The position numbers and the translations under genes were made by a program. Positions 63,937-64,000 of a stretch of 64,000 bases of DNA are shown piece by piece. Origin of the DNA: Nocardia asteroides. GTDB taxonomy: Bacteria > Actinomycetota > Actinomycetes > Mycobacteriales > Mycobacteriaceae. Position 1 is the stretch's first letter, and every line of letters starts with the position of its first letter. A model generated the notes under the pieces. The model ran no database searches. It was not told the origin of the DNA and saw only the letters and a program-made list of their open reading frames with translations. The DNA lies in contig CP082844.1 in assembly GCA_019930625.1 (NCBI GenBank), positions 3,844,001 to 3,908,000 of the forward strand, written 5' to 3'.

Positions 63937-64000
63937 GTGTCCGACATCGTGAGAGTCCTGCTGCTGGGCAGCACCGGATCCATTGGCACCCAAGCGCTCG
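63937..64000 (+). CDS. dxr: 1-deoxy-D-xylulose 5-phosphate reductoisomerase, 5' end only
   Basis: Only the first 21 codons are in the window. From GTG it reads MSDIVRVLLLGSTGSIGTQA, the NADPH-binding glycine loop of Dxr at its usual place, followed by L. It is the first committed step of the MEP isoprenoid pathway. The DUF2631 neighbour supports the call. Confidence 0.85.
   Translation, partial: MSDIVRVLLLGSTGSIGTQAL

Overview
The window is a high-GC actinobacterial chromosome segment, most likely from Nocardia or a close mycolic-acid relative (Rhodococcus is the main alternative). The evidence is the coding style, with many GTG starts, G/C third positions and genes overlapping by 1 or 4 nt. 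A mycothiol-dependent formaldehyde dehydrogenase and an F420-type luciferase-like oxidoreductase also fit. The gene order smc-ftsY-amt-glnK-glnD-ffh, rpsP-KH-rimM-trmD, rplS-lepB-rnhB-DUF2469-yraN-yifB-dprA-xerC and rpsB-tsf-pyrH-frr-cdsA-rlmN follows the Mycobacterium tuberculosis Rv2870-Rv2923 region. No tRNA, rRNA or CRISPR array was seen.

Layout. 1-5000 (minus): mscR and a metallo-beta-lactamase hydrolase (formaldehyde/mycothiol), OsmC and acylphosphatase, then a three-gene set of YgiB-like anchored protein, glutathionylspermidine-synthase-like ATP-grasp enzyme and DUF350 membrane protein, cut by the window edge. 5100-7400: a DUF1707 protein with a strong promoter, and an arginine-rich membrane protein. 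7800-22200: chromosome segregation (smc), protein targeting (ftsY, ffh) and nitrogen sensing (amt, glnK, glnD), with a divergent NmrA/TetR pair and a DUF2237 gene between smc and ftsY. The amt gene looks damaged: its conserved C-terminal tail is present but out of frame and the last membrane segment is missing. 22400-25340: amidohydrolase, F420 oxidoreductase and methyltransferase. 25700-36100: ribosomal and tRNA-modification genes, interrupted by a GAF-LuxR regulator, two acyl-CoA synthetases, Tex and a membrane protein. 36100-42300: signal peptidase, RNase HII, YraN, YifB, DprA and XerC.

42400-54200 is an accessory stretch between xerC and the M23 peptidase/rpsB cluster. It opens with an IS982-type transposase flanked by a perfect 16-bp inverted repeat. 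It then carries a GNAT acetyltransferase, an FHA-winged-helix regulator, a secreted chymotrypsin-like protease, a small secreted protein, an MFS exporter with its divergent TetR regulator, an acetoacetate-decarboxylase-like protein, a DUF202-DUF202-alkylsulfatase operon, a coiled-coil membrane protein and a DUF1990 protein.

54400-64000 returns to conserved housekeeping genes: M23 peptidase, rpsB, tsf, pyrH, frr, cdsA and rlmN. A DUF5997/LysR divergent pair, a small secreted protein, a DUF2631 protein and the first codons of dxr follow.

The best candidates for something little described are the ATP-grasp/DUF350/YgiB-like cluster in a mycothiol organism and the TetR regulator fused to a zinc ribbon. 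A Cys-rich 37-residue micro-ORF, the KstR-like boxes before the acetoacetate-decarboxylase-like gene and the matching promoter layout before three ribosomal genes are also worth a check. All function calls come from reading sequence and family knowledge only; no database search was run.
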